DNA from: Anianibacter sp965662745
GTDB taxonomy: Bacteria; Pseudomonadota; Alphaproteobacteria; Rhodobacterales; Rhodobacteraceae
Assembly (NCBI GenBank): GCA_965662745.1
Contig: CBFIJK010000013.1
Coordinates: 1 to 64,000, forward strand
Direction of reading: 5' to 3'
DNA length: 64,000 nt
Below are positions 34,833 through 42,129 of the stretch, in pieces. The notes beneath the pieces are model-generated. The model had not been told where the DNA came from, did no database searches, and saw only the letters and a program-made list of their open reading frames with translations. Numbering within the stretch: position 1 is the first letter of the stretch; each line of letters opens with the position of its first letter. Position numbers and translations under genes: made by a program.

Positions 34833-34967
34833 GCAAATACCCCCGGCGTCGCTTGATTAATCCCCGGCTTTGACATATCTCCTGCCGTACGAGGAGAGAC
34901 TGGCAATATGGCCGGTCGGGCCGCCTGTTTCTGCGGCCGAAACAAAGCCGCTGACACAAGGGCATTG

Positions 34968-36467
34968 ATGACCAAATTCGCTGATCTGGGGCTTGACCCC
35001 AAAGTCGTACAGGCTGTGACTGAAGCCGGGTACGAAACGCCGACGCCGATCCAGGCAGAGGCAATCCCCGCCGCGCTACGGGGCCAGGATGTTCTGGGCA
35101 TCGCGCAAACCGGCACCGGCAAGACGGCAAGCTTCACGCTTCCGATGATCACGCTGCTTGGCAAGGGCCGGGCGCGCGCACGGATGCCGCGCAGCCTTGT
35201 GCTTGCGCCCACACGAGAGCTGGCCGCGCAGGTCGCCGAAAATTTCGACACCTACACCAAGCACATGAAGCTGACCAAGGCGCTGCTTATCGGCGGCGTC
35301 AGCTTCAAGGAGCAGGATCAGCTGATCGACCGGGGCGTCGATGTTCTGATCGCGACGCCCGGGCGTCTTCTGGACCATTTCGAGCGCGGAAAGCTGCTAC
35401 TCACGGGCGTGCAGATCATGGTCGTCGATGAAGCGGACCGGATGCTCGACATGGGCTTTATCCCAGATATTGAACGCATCTTCTCGCTGACGCCCTTCAC
35501 GCGCCAGACGTTGTTCTTTTCGGCCACCATGGCGCCGGAAATCGAACGGATCACCAACACCTTCCTGTCGGCCCCGAAGAAGATCGAGGTCGCGCGCCAG
35601 GCCACGGCATCGGAAACGATCGCGCAAGAGCTGATCGCGCTCAAGGCCAGCCGCCGCGATACCGCTGCCAAGCTCAAGCGCGAGGCGCTGCGCGAGATCA
35701 TCGAACGCGAGGGCGAGGCCTGCACGAATGCCATCGTCTTCTGCAACCGCAAGACCGATGTCGATATCGTCGCCAAGTCGCTGAAGAAATACGGCTATGA
35801 CGCCGCGCCGATCCACGGCGATCTGGACCAGTCGCAGCGCACACGCACGCTGGACCAGTTCCGCGAGGGCACGCTGCGCTTTCTCGTCGCCTCAGACGTG
35901 GCGGCCCGGGGGCTTGATGTGCCCGCCGTAAGCCATGTGTTCCAGTTCGATGTGCCGACCCATTCCGAGGATTACGTCCACAGGATCGGTCGCACAGGCC
36001 GTGCGGGACGCTCGGGCAAGGCGATCATGTTCTCGACCCCCGCAGAGCAGAAATATCTCGACGGAATCGAAGCGCTTCTCGGCAAGGAAATCCCGCGCCT
36101 TGATGCGCCGAATGAACCTGCTCTTGAAGACGCAGGACCAGAGGCGCCCGAGGAAGAGAAAAAACCCCGCCGTTCGCGCGGTGGACGCGGGCGCAGCCGC
36201 AAGCCCGATGCGCCCGAGGCCGAAACGACTGTAGAGCCCGTCGAGGCGCAGGAAGCCGCGCCCGAGACCAAGGCCGAGGCCGCTCCCGAGGCACAGCCGG
36301 AACCTGCACCCCAGCCCGAACCCAAACGCGAGCGAGGCGAGCGTGATCGCGGTGACCGGAATTCGGGCCGCGGACGCGGACGTGGACGGAATGATGATGT
36401 CGTGGGGATGGGTGATCACATGCCTAGCTTCATCGCGCTCAGCTTTGACGAGCGCCGCACGGACTAA
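34968..36467 (+). CDS. DEAD-box RNA helicase (RhlE-type)
   Basis: 499 residues from the ATG at 34968, five bases after AAGGG. Helicase motifs run in order: a Q motif around TPTPIQAEAIP, AQTGTGKT (residues about 46-53), PTRELAAQV, VDEADRM (DEAD near residue 153), SATMAPE, and HRIGRTGRAGR near residue 337. The C-terminal 100 residues are charged and low complexity, with Glu/Pro/Ala repeats and an RGE/RGR-rich end that likely binds RNA. It is probably active in ribosome assembly or mRNA decay, perhaps with RNase J nearby. A terminator follows. Confidence 0.93.
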   Translation: MTKFADLGLDPKVVQAVTEAGYETPTPIQAEAIPAALRGQDVLGIAQTGTGKTASFTLPMITLLGKGRARARMPRSLVLAPTRELAAQVAENFDTYTKHMKLTKALLIGGVSFKEQDQLIDRGVDVLIATPGRLLDHFERGKLLLTGVQIMVVDEADRMLDMGFIPDIERIFSLTPFTRQTLFFSATMAPEIERITNTFLSAPKKIEVARQATASETIAQELIALKASRRDTAAKLKREALREIIEREGEACTNAIVFCNRKTDVDIVAKSLKKYGYDAAPIHGDLDQSQRTRTLDQFREGTLRFLVASDVAARGLDVPAVSHVFQFDVPTHSEDYVHRIGRTGRAGRSGKAIMFSTPAEQKYLDGIEALLGKEIPRLDAPNEPALEDAGPEAPEEEKKPRRSRGGRGRSRKPDAPEAETTVEPVEAQEAAPETKAEAAPEAQPEPAPQPEPKRERGERDRGDRNSGRGRGRGRNDDVVGMGDHMPSFIALSFDERRTD

Positions 36468-36491
36468 CGCGTGCTACGCATTGGCAAAAGA

Positions 36492-36530
36492 AAAGGACGC
36501 GGCTCGGCAGAGCGGCGTCCTTTCTCGTTT
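36492..36530. terminator. Bidirectional intrinsic terminator
   Basis: AAAGGACGC (36492-36500) pairs with GCGTCCTTT (36515-36523) around a 14-base loop. T-rich TTTCTCGTTTT follows on the plus strand and A-rich sequence precedes it, giving a U-tract on the other strand. It sits between the convergent helicase and Hint genes and can serve both. Confidence 0.8.
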
Positions 36531-36541
36531 TCAGGCCGGGA

Positions 36542-37570
36542 TTAAAGCGTCGAGGCCTTCTTGAGGATATCGGCCGCAATCGCGCTGTCGAGCGTGCCTT
36601 CCCCAAGTTCTACCGCAAGCTGACGGCTGCGCCGCGCCCGACCGCGCGGCAAGCCCAGCCGATCCTGGACATCGCGCGGCAGCGCGGGCGAGGTGCGCAT
36701 GTCGTGTTGCATCGTCTCGGTCGCGATACCCTCGGCGTAGACGATTTCATGGTTGTCGAAGAGGATCATGAAATATTCCACGAACCCGCCATCGCCGCGG
36801 CAAACGCTGTCGCCATTCACCAACAGCTCTGCCTTGACCATCACCTCGTTGCGGCCGGTGCCAAGGCGATCCTCTCGCTGGTAGACAAAGATGCGCTGGT
36901 TGGGGCTGAGCGTGAGTTCGCGTTCATTGTTCAGAACGCCCTCGCCGATGACGATCGGGGCAAAGGCGCCCGTGGCGCGCACGGTGCGCTGGCCTACCCA
37001 GCGCACGGCCTGGATACCGTTGTCGCGGGTCAGAACCTCGTCGCCGACCTTCAGGTCCTCGACCGGGCGCTGTTCGCCGGTGGCCATGGTGATATGCGTG
37101 CCGCGCGTGAAAGACACGCAGGCCAGTTCCGCAAAGCGGGCGACCGGCTGTTCCTGATCGACATGGACAAGCGTGTAATCGGTGCGCGCTGCCAACTCAT
37201 CAAAAGGCAGCAGGTAGATATCGAAAATCGTGTGATCGGCGCGGGTCGTTTCCACAAGGATCAGCGCATCGACGGTGGCGCCATCGGGGGCCATCAATGT
37301 GACACAGCTGTCGATAAAGACATCAGCGGCGATTTTGCCCAGCTCGGATCCGGGGGCGACCTGAAGGCAATTCAGCGTATCGGTCAGCGACACCGACAAA
37401 CGCCAACGTTTCGATCCGGGGCGCAGATGGTAGATGTCGTCAAGAATCAGGTCAGAGGCGTCTCCGATCGGATCGCCAAGATTTGCCCCGTTCGTGACCG
37501 CAAACTCGGACGCACGGTAGACCGGAAGACCGTGCGCGGAGGCGCGGTCATGGAAAACATCAACACTCAT
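36542..37570 (-). CDS. Hint (hedgehog/intein)-domain protein
   Basis: 342 residues. The N-terminal 145 residues are unrecognised and acidic. The Hint domain starts at Cys151 in LACVSFTRGTHITMATGEQRPVEDLKVGDEVLTRDNG, with the later block FAPIVIGEGVLNNERELTLSPNQRIFV. This is the free-standing Hint type common in Rhodobacteraceae secreted or surface proteins. Cys at the first position could drive N-S acyl shift and autocleavage. No signal peptide and no C-extein are seen. Target and function are unknown. It is a single gene between a terminator and a 309-base spacer. Confidence 0.8.
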   Translation of the reverse strand: MSVDVFHDRASAHGLPVYRASEFAVTNGANLGDPIGDASDLILDDIYHLRPGSKRWRLSVSLTDTLNCLQVAPGSELGKIAADVFIDSCVTLMAPDGATVDALILVETTRADHTIFDIYLLPFDELAARTDYTLVHVDQEQPVARFAELACVSFTRGTHITMATGEQRPVEDLKVGDEVLTRDNGIQAVRWVGQRTVRATGAFAPIVIGEGVLNNERELTLSPNQRIFVYQREDRLGTGRNEVMVKAELLVNGDSVCRGDGGFVEYFMILFDNHEIVYAEGIATETMQHDMRTSPALPRDVQDRLGLPRGRARRSRQLAVELGEGTLDSAIAADILKKASTL

Positions 37571-37879
37571 GCCTTTGGCAGCCTACTATGGTTACGCCAG
37601 ATACTCACCCGAACAGGCAGCCCCCACGGCCAATCCTGCAAGTCCCCGACTGCATAGACATATTAACGTCTATGATTTGCCGGATGTTAGGTCAATTAGG
37701 GCTTTGAAATGAGGGGATAATCGGGCGTGAATGTTTCCTTTCTTAGGATATTTCGACGAAATTAGGCAGATTGGGCTTATTGCTCGACAGTGGTCCAAAG
37801 CTTGATCACAATCTGTTCGAACCGGACTAATGTATGGATCTTGCGCCCCCGGACGGGGCGTTGAAGGGGAGAATTTTCG
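37571..37879. other. 309-base divergent spacer
   Basis: Spacer between the Hint gene (minus) and the SDR gene (plus). It is more A/T-rich than its surroundings, as expected for two divergent promoters. It contains the inverted repeat at 37653-37674 and the SDR ribosome-binding site GGGGAGAA (near 37866). No supported gene lies in it. Confidence 0.6.
37653..37674. promoter_or_regulatory. Inverted repeat, possible operator
   Basis: CATAGAC and GTCTATG form a perfect 7-bp inverted repeat separated by eight A/T-rich bases (ATATTAAC). It lies about 80 bases upstream of the Hint gene start in the divergent spacer. The size and spacing suit a dimeric regulator; which one is unknown. Confidence 0.35.
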
Positions 37880-38659
37880 ATGGATCTTGGGTTGAAAGGC
37901 AAGCGCGCGCTGGTCACGGCGTCGTCCAAGGGGCTGGGTCTTGGCTGTGCGCGGGCGCTTGCGGGGGCAGGGGTCGATCTGGTGATGAACGCACGCGGCG
38001 CAGAGGCGCTTAGCGATGCGGCAGAGGCGATTCGCGATGAATTCGGCGTCACGGTCACCGCCGTCGCCGCCGATATCGTCAGCGAGGATGGCCGCGCCGA
38101 AGTTCTGAACGCAGCGAGCGCCGTGGACATCCTTGTCACCAATGCGGGCGGCCCGCCGCCCGGGGTCTGGTCCGACTGGGGCCGCGAGGATTTCATCAAA
38201 GCGCTCGATGCCAACATGCTGACGCCCATCGCTCTGATGACGGCCCTGCTGCCGGGGATGATCGACAACGGCTGGGGCCGCGTCGTCAACATCACCTCGC
38301 AGTCGGTCAAGGCGCCGATCCCGCAGCTTGGCCTGTCGAACGCCGCACGTACCGGGCTGACCGGCTATGTCGCGGGCACCGCGCGGCAGGTCGCGCCGCA
38401 TGGTGTGACGATCAACAACCTCATGCCCGGCATCCACGCGACCGACCGCGCCACCGGCCTTGATGGGGGCGTTGCAGAGCGTGAGGGGATTTCGCTCGAC
38501 GAGGCGCGCGCCCGGCGCGAGGCCACGATCCCGGCGCGGCGCTACGGCACGGCCGATGAATTTGGCGCGGCCTGCGCTTTTCTCTGCTCGCAGCATGCGG
38601 GGTTCATCGTCGGGCAGAACATCCTTCTGGATGGCGGCGCGACGAATGCAACAATCTGA
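37880..38659 (+). CDS. Short-chain dehydrogenase/reductase lacking the canonical Tyr/Lys
   Basis: 259 residues. The Rossmann start (LVTASSKGLGLGCARALA) and NAGGPPPG motif mark an SDR, and Ser140 in NITSQS is in the catalytic Ser position. The usual YxxxK is replaced: the aligned stretch reads GLSNAARTGL, with Leu152 for Tyr and Ala156 for Lys. A related divergent SDR group with SNA(V/A)R is commonly annotated as 3-oxoacyl-ACP reductase-like. It may use another acid or act without oxidoreduction. Its last 14 bases overlap the MOSC gene, so they are coupled. Confidence 0.8.
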   Translation: MDLGLKGKRALVTASSKGLGLGCARALAGAGVDLVMNARGAEALSDAAEAIRDEFGVTVTAVAADIVSEDGRAEVLNAASAVDILVTNAGGPPPGVWSDWGREDFIKALDANMLTPIALMTALLPGMIDNGWGRVVNITSQSVKAPIPQLGLSNAARTGLTGYVAGTARQVAPHGVTINNLMPGIHATDRATGLDGGVAEREGISLDEARARREATIPARRYGTADEFGAACAFLCSQHAGFIVGQNILLDGGATNATI

Positions 38660-39404
38660 CCTTGGCGCGATAAGGGCGATCTGCCGCTACCCGGTGAAGG
38701 GCCTGCCACCGGAACATCTGGATAGGATCACGCTGGCCGCCGATGCCGCGATGCCGGGCGACAGGCGGCTTGCGCTGACGCATGGCGCGTCGGAATTCGA
38801 TCCCGCGCGGCCCGCTTGGGTGAAGCGCAAGAATTTCGTGGTCGTCGCCCTGTCCCCGGCGCTGGCGGCTTTGCGGCTGAAGGCAGAGGGCGACACCCTG
38901 ACCCTGATCGCGCCGGACGCCAAGCCATGCAAAGTCGATCTGGCTACGCCAGAAGGCCGCACAGCCTTGGCGATCTGGATCGCCGACCATAGCGATCAAT
39001 CCGGCCCGTTTGAGATCGCCCAAGTCCCAACACAGCCCTTGCACGACACACCGCTGCCCGCCGTTTCGGTCATGTCGGATACCAGCCTTGCGGCCCTGTC
39101 GGCCGCCGCCGGGATGCCGCTGGACAGGCAAAGGTTCCGTGGAAATCTCTGGGTGGAAGGCGGCGTGCCGTGGCGCGAGAACAGCCTCGTAGGCCAGCAC
39201 TTTCGCATCGGAGATACGCTCTTCGAGGGCCTGGAGCCGATCGAGCGCTGCCGCGCCGTCGACGCAAATCCCGCGACCGGCGAGCGCGACACCGACCTCT
39301 GTCGCCATCTTCACACCCTGACCGGTGCTCCGAATTTCGGCATCCTCGCCCGGGTGGTCGAGACGGGGCGGGTCGAACTCGGTCATGTTCTGAACGCCGG
39401 GTAG
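38646..39404 (+). CDS. MOSC-domain protein
   Basis: 252 residues from the ATG at 38646, inside the end of the SDR gene. AICRYPVKGLPPEHLDRITL is the MOSC N-terminal beta-barrel pattern. RFRGNLWVEG and the Cys in EPIERCRAVDANPATGERD match the MOSC domain, where that Cys can bind the molybdenum cofactor or carry sulfur. Family members act in Mo-cofactor sulfuration or as Mo-dependent reductases of N-hydroxylated compounds. The partner proteins are not in this window. Confidence 0.85.
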   Translation: MQQSDLGAIRAICRYPVKGLPPEHLDRITLAADAAMPGDRRLALTHGASEFDPARPAWVKRKNFVVVALSPALAALRLKAEGDTLTLIAPDAKPCKVDLATPEGRTALAIWIADHSDQSGPFEIAQVPTQPLHDTPLPAVSVMSDTSLAALSAAAGMPLDRQRFRGNLWVEGGVPWRENSLVGQHFRIGDTLFEGLEPIERCRAVDANPATGERDTDLCRHLHTLTGAPNFGILARVVETGRVELGHVLNAG

Positions 39405-39485
39405 GTTGCGGCCCTCTGCCTCGGTTGTTATCTGCCGATTGCCTGACATGTTAGGTCGGGAATTCAGCAAGGCGGTCCGAACCCT

Positions 39486-40562
39486 TTGACGCCCCGATTG
39501 GAAATACAGAACCTGACGCGGTCCTACGGCGGCACGCCCGTCGTCGATGACGTGTCGCTGCGTGTGATGCCGGGGCAGGTGACCTGCCTTCTCGGCCCGT
39601 CCGGCTGCGGCAAATCCACCACGCTGCGGATGATCGCCGGGGTCGAGATGCAGGACAGTGGCAAGATATATGTCGATGGCGATCTGATCTGCGACACCGT
39701 CTTCCGCGTCCCGCCTGAACGGCGCTCCATCGGCCTGATGTTCCAGGATTTCGCGCTGTTCCCGCATCTGTCTGTCGCCGACAATGTCGGCTTTGGCCTC
39801 TCGGGTTCGCGCGATGCGCAGCGGGACCGGGTGCGCGAAATGCTGAGCCGCGTGCATCTCGCGCGCCACATAGACGCCTATCCGCACCAACTGTCGGGGG
39901 GCGAGCAGCAGCGCGTCGCCTTGGCCCGCGCCATCGCACCGCGCCCCAAGATCATGCTGATGGACGAGCCGTTTTCTGGCCTCGACAACCGCCTGCGCGA
40001 CGGTATCCGCGACGAGACGCTCGATATCCTGAAAGAGGAAGGCGCAGCTGTCCTGCTGGTCACCCATGAACCGGACGAGGCGATGCGCATGGCCGACGAA
40101 ATCGCGCTGATGCGCGGCGGCACGATCGTCCAGCAGGGCGCGCCCTACAATGTCTACAACGCGCCCGTGGATCAGGCCGCCGCCGCCTTCTTTTCCGACA
40201 TCAACACCATCCGGGGCCGCGTGCACGGTGCGCTGACCGATACGCCCTTCGGCCAGTTCCTTGCCCCCGGATATCCCGACGGCACGGCGGTCGATATCGT
40301 GATCCGCCCCCAGCACCTGAAGATCGACTTCGACCGCGGCGGCCACGGTCCCCAGCCGACTGCACAGGACGGTGTCGCCGCGCGCGGCGTTGTGCAGCGC
40401 GCGCGATTCATGGGATCCGAAAGCCTTGTGGAATTTCGCATGGACCATGACGGATCAATCCTGCGCGCCACCATCCCGTCGGTGTTCCTGCCCAAGCCCG
40501 AGACCGCGCTCTGGCTGACGATCCGCCGGGACAAATGCTTTGTCTTTCCCGCCGCAGAGTGA
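39486..40562 (+). CDS. Orphan ABC transporter ATP-binding protein (Fe3+/polyamine type)
   Basis: 358 residues from a TTG at 39486, with AAGGCGG 10 bases upstream; no ATG or GTG suits better. Walker A is GPSGCGKST, the Q-loop FQDFALFPHLS, signature LSGGEQQRVALARAI, Walker B IMLMDEPFSGLD and the switch His is in THEPDEA. The C-terminal 120 residues form a TOBE-like domain (VDIVIRPQHLKIDF). It resembles FbpC/PotA subunits of iron or polyamine importers. No permease or binding protein is adjacent, so its partners are elsewhere. Confidence 0.85.
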   Translation: MTPRLEIQNLTRSYGGTPVVDDVSLRVMPGQVTCLLGPSGCGKSTTLRMIAGVEMQDSGKIYVDGDLICDTVFRVPPERRSIGLMFQDFALFPHLSVADNVGFGLSGSRDAQRDRVREMLSRVHLARHIDAYPHQLSGGEQQRVALARAIAPRPKIMLMDEPFSGLDNRLRDGIRDETLDILKEEGAAVLLVTHEPDEAMRMADEIALMRGGTIVQQGAPYNVYNAPVDQAAAAFFSDINTIRGRVHGALTDTPFGQFLAPGYPDGTAVDIVIRPQHLKIDFDRGGHGPQPTAQDGVAARGVVQRARFMGSESLVEFRMDHDGSILRATIPSVFLPKPETALWLTIRRDKCFVFPAAE

Positions 40563-40634
40563 TCTGCATTGCTGTGAGGGCTGGTCAGTTCGCGTAAACC
40601 TCGTCCGAACATCGCCGCTTGGGAAATCAAACAT

Positions 40635-41306
40635 ATGAGCCGCCAGACCGTCATCACGCTCGCTGCGATTGCCCTTGTCGGGGCGATGTGCACAGGCCTG
40701 TGGTGGGCGGCGCATCAGTTCGAACCCGATCCCGTCATGGCCTGGATCGAGAATGCAGGCCCCTGGGCCTTCGCCATAGTGATCGCGCTGATGATCCTGC
40801 ACAACGTGGTGCCCATCCCGGCAGAGATCATCGCCGTCTGCGCAGGCATGGCGCTTGGGCCGTGGCTTGGCATCCTGTCGGTCTGGCTGGGCGCCATGGG
40901 CGGTGCTGTGCTGGCCTTCTGGCTGGCCCGTGCGTTTGGGCGTGACTGGGTAGAGGCACGGCTGCCCCTGCGCCACCGCGCCAAGCTGGCCCGCGCGACC
41001 GACAGCCTTGGGGCAGGGGGCCTTTTGACCGCGCGGCTGATCCCGCTGATCGCCTTCAATCTGGTGAATTACGGCGCTGGGCTGACCCGCGTCGGCTGGG
41101 GCACGTACCTTTGGACAACGGCAATCGGCATCCTGCCCATGATTGCGCTCACGGTCTTTGCCGGGGCGAAGATGCCAGCGGGGCTCATCGTCTGGGCCAT
41201 GGTGGCGGGTGTCGGCCTGACCGCGATCTGGCTTGTCTGGCGCGGCCTTATGGCGCGGCGGCTTTCTCCCGCAGACGCGCCCGCCGTTTCGCCCTCCAAA
41301 GATTGA
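40635..41306 (+). CDS. TVP38/TMEM64-type VTT-domain membrane protein
   Basis: 223 residues with about five transmembrane helices. The central NVVPIPAEIIAVCAGMALGPWLG and the reentrant LTARLIPLIAFNLVNYGAGLTRVGWGTYLWTT match the VTT/SNARE-associated (DedA-related) family, proposed lipid-transport proteins. Its last 59 bases run into the 3' end of the convergent terC gene, so the two coding regions overlap tail to tail. Confidence 0.85.
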   Translation: MSRQTVITLAAIALVGAMCTGLWWAAHQFEPDPVMAWIENAGPWAFAIVIALMILHNVVPIPAEIIAVCAGMALGPWLGILSVWLGAMGGAVLAFWLARAFGRDWVEARLPLRHRAKLARATDSLGAGGLLTARLIPLIAFNLVNYGAGLTRVGWGTYLWTTAIGILPMIALTVFAGAKMPAGLIVWAMVAGVGLTAIWLVWRGLMARRLSPADAPAVSPSKD

Positions 41307-41982
41307 GCGCTTCGACAGCCCCCGCAAAGACCATCGCCGCGTAGATGAATCCGCGTTCCACATGCACATGGAACCCGTCCGCCACCAGCGCCATGCCGAC
41401 CATCACCAGAAACGCGAGCGCCAGCATCTTGGTCGATGGATGCGCCTCGACGAACCCGGCGATCGGGCCCGCAGCCACCATCATGACGATGATCGATACG
41501 ACGACGGCGGCAATCATCACTTCGAGATGGTCCGCGATCCCCACGGCCGTGATCACGCTGTCGAGCGAGAAGACAAGATCGAGCACCATGATCTGGAAGA
41601 TGACGGCGGTGAAGGTCGCGGCCGCGATATTCGCCTCATGCGCGCCGCCCTCGACCTCCTCGAAAATCTCGGTCGCGGCCTTGTAGATCAGGAACAAGCC
41701 GCCCGCCAAAAGAATCACGTCGCGCCAGCTGACTGCCCAGCCCCAGAGCGTGGCGAAGGGTTCTGTGAGCCCGATGATCCAGGCGATGGAAAACAGCAGA
41801 GCGATCCGCAATACAAGCGCCCCGCTCAACCCGATCACCCGCGCCCGCCGTCGATGCGCTTCGGGGAGCCGCGCCGCGAGAATCGAGATGAAGATGACGT
41901 TGTCGATCCCCAGAACGATCTCGAGAATGGTCAGCGTAAGGAACGACGCCCAGACTGCCGGGTCGGAAAACAGCTCGATCAT
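41248..41982 (-). CDS. TerC-family membrane protein
   Basis: 244 residues with about seven transmembrane helices. The conserved acidic signatures are LEIVLGIDNVIFISILA near the N-terminus and DLVFSLDSVITAVG in the middle, each with the Asp residues thought to bind metal. Family members act in metal (Mn) export, calcium loading of secreted proteins or tellurite resistance; the specific role cannot be read here. The C-terminus is basic (RAKRRARLREKAAA) and its coding end overlaps the VTT gene by 59 bases. Confidence 0.88.
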   Translation of the reverse strand: MIELFSDPAVWASFLTLTILEIVLGIDNVIFISILAARLPEAHRRRARVIGLSGALVLRIALLFSIAWIIGLTEPFATLWGWAVSWRDVILLAGGLFLIYKAATEIFEEVEGGAHEANIAAATFTAVIFQIMVLDLVFSLDSVITAVGIADHLEVMIAAVVVSIIVMMVAAGPIAGFVEAHPSTKMLALAFLVMVGMALVADGFHVHVERGFIYAAMVFAGAVEALNLWRAKRRARLREKAAAP

Positions 41983-42004
41983 GGCGCGCCTCCTTCCGTA
42001 GAAC

Positions 42005-42125
42005 CCGGGGTATTTGGCAAAGTTCCACCCGTTTCACTTTGGTTCCGAAAATACTCTCGGAGGGGGCCCGGGGGAGNNNNNNNNNNCCCCCCCCCGGATC
42101 GGATCGCGCAAGCGATCCGAAACGA
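42005..42125. repeat. Dispersed GC-hairpin/CAAAGT repeat, copy B (compound, contains gap)
   Basis: The minus-strand copy directly follows the pyc stop: CGGATCGC/GCGATCCG hairpin (42100-42119), a G/C hairpin interrupted by the N gap, then GAGTATTTTCGGAACCAAAGT (as its complement, 42036-42056). A second tail in the plus direction, GGTATTTGGCAAAGT, lies at 42009-42023, so two tails face each other upstream of terC. Confidence 0.7.
42077..42086. other. Assembly gap (10 N)
   Basis: Ten N bases sit between GGGGGAG and a run of nine C. By analogy with copies A and C this is the apex of a long G/C hairpin, which explains failure of sequencing or assembly. The true gap length is unknown. Confidence 0.95.
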
Positions 42126-42129
42126 AGGT

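Noticed and set aside
34870..34898. Perfect TTGACA upstream of the DEAD-box helicase
   Set aside because: No acceptable -10 at 16-18 bases (GGAGAG at 17), so it was not called as a promoter.
36542..37570. Intein or mobile element at the Hint gene
   Set aside because: No split host protein, homing-endonuclease motif, transposase or flanking repeats; the Hint domain is a stand-alone protein domain.
37684..39459. ATGTTAGGTC present at about 37684 and 39450
   Set aside because: A shared 10-mer is expected by chance in 64 kb and the flanks do not match.
38604..40448. Open frame of 614 codons on the minus strand
   Set aside because: Antisense to the MOSC and ABC ATPase genes, whose motifs are intact; no domain recognised.
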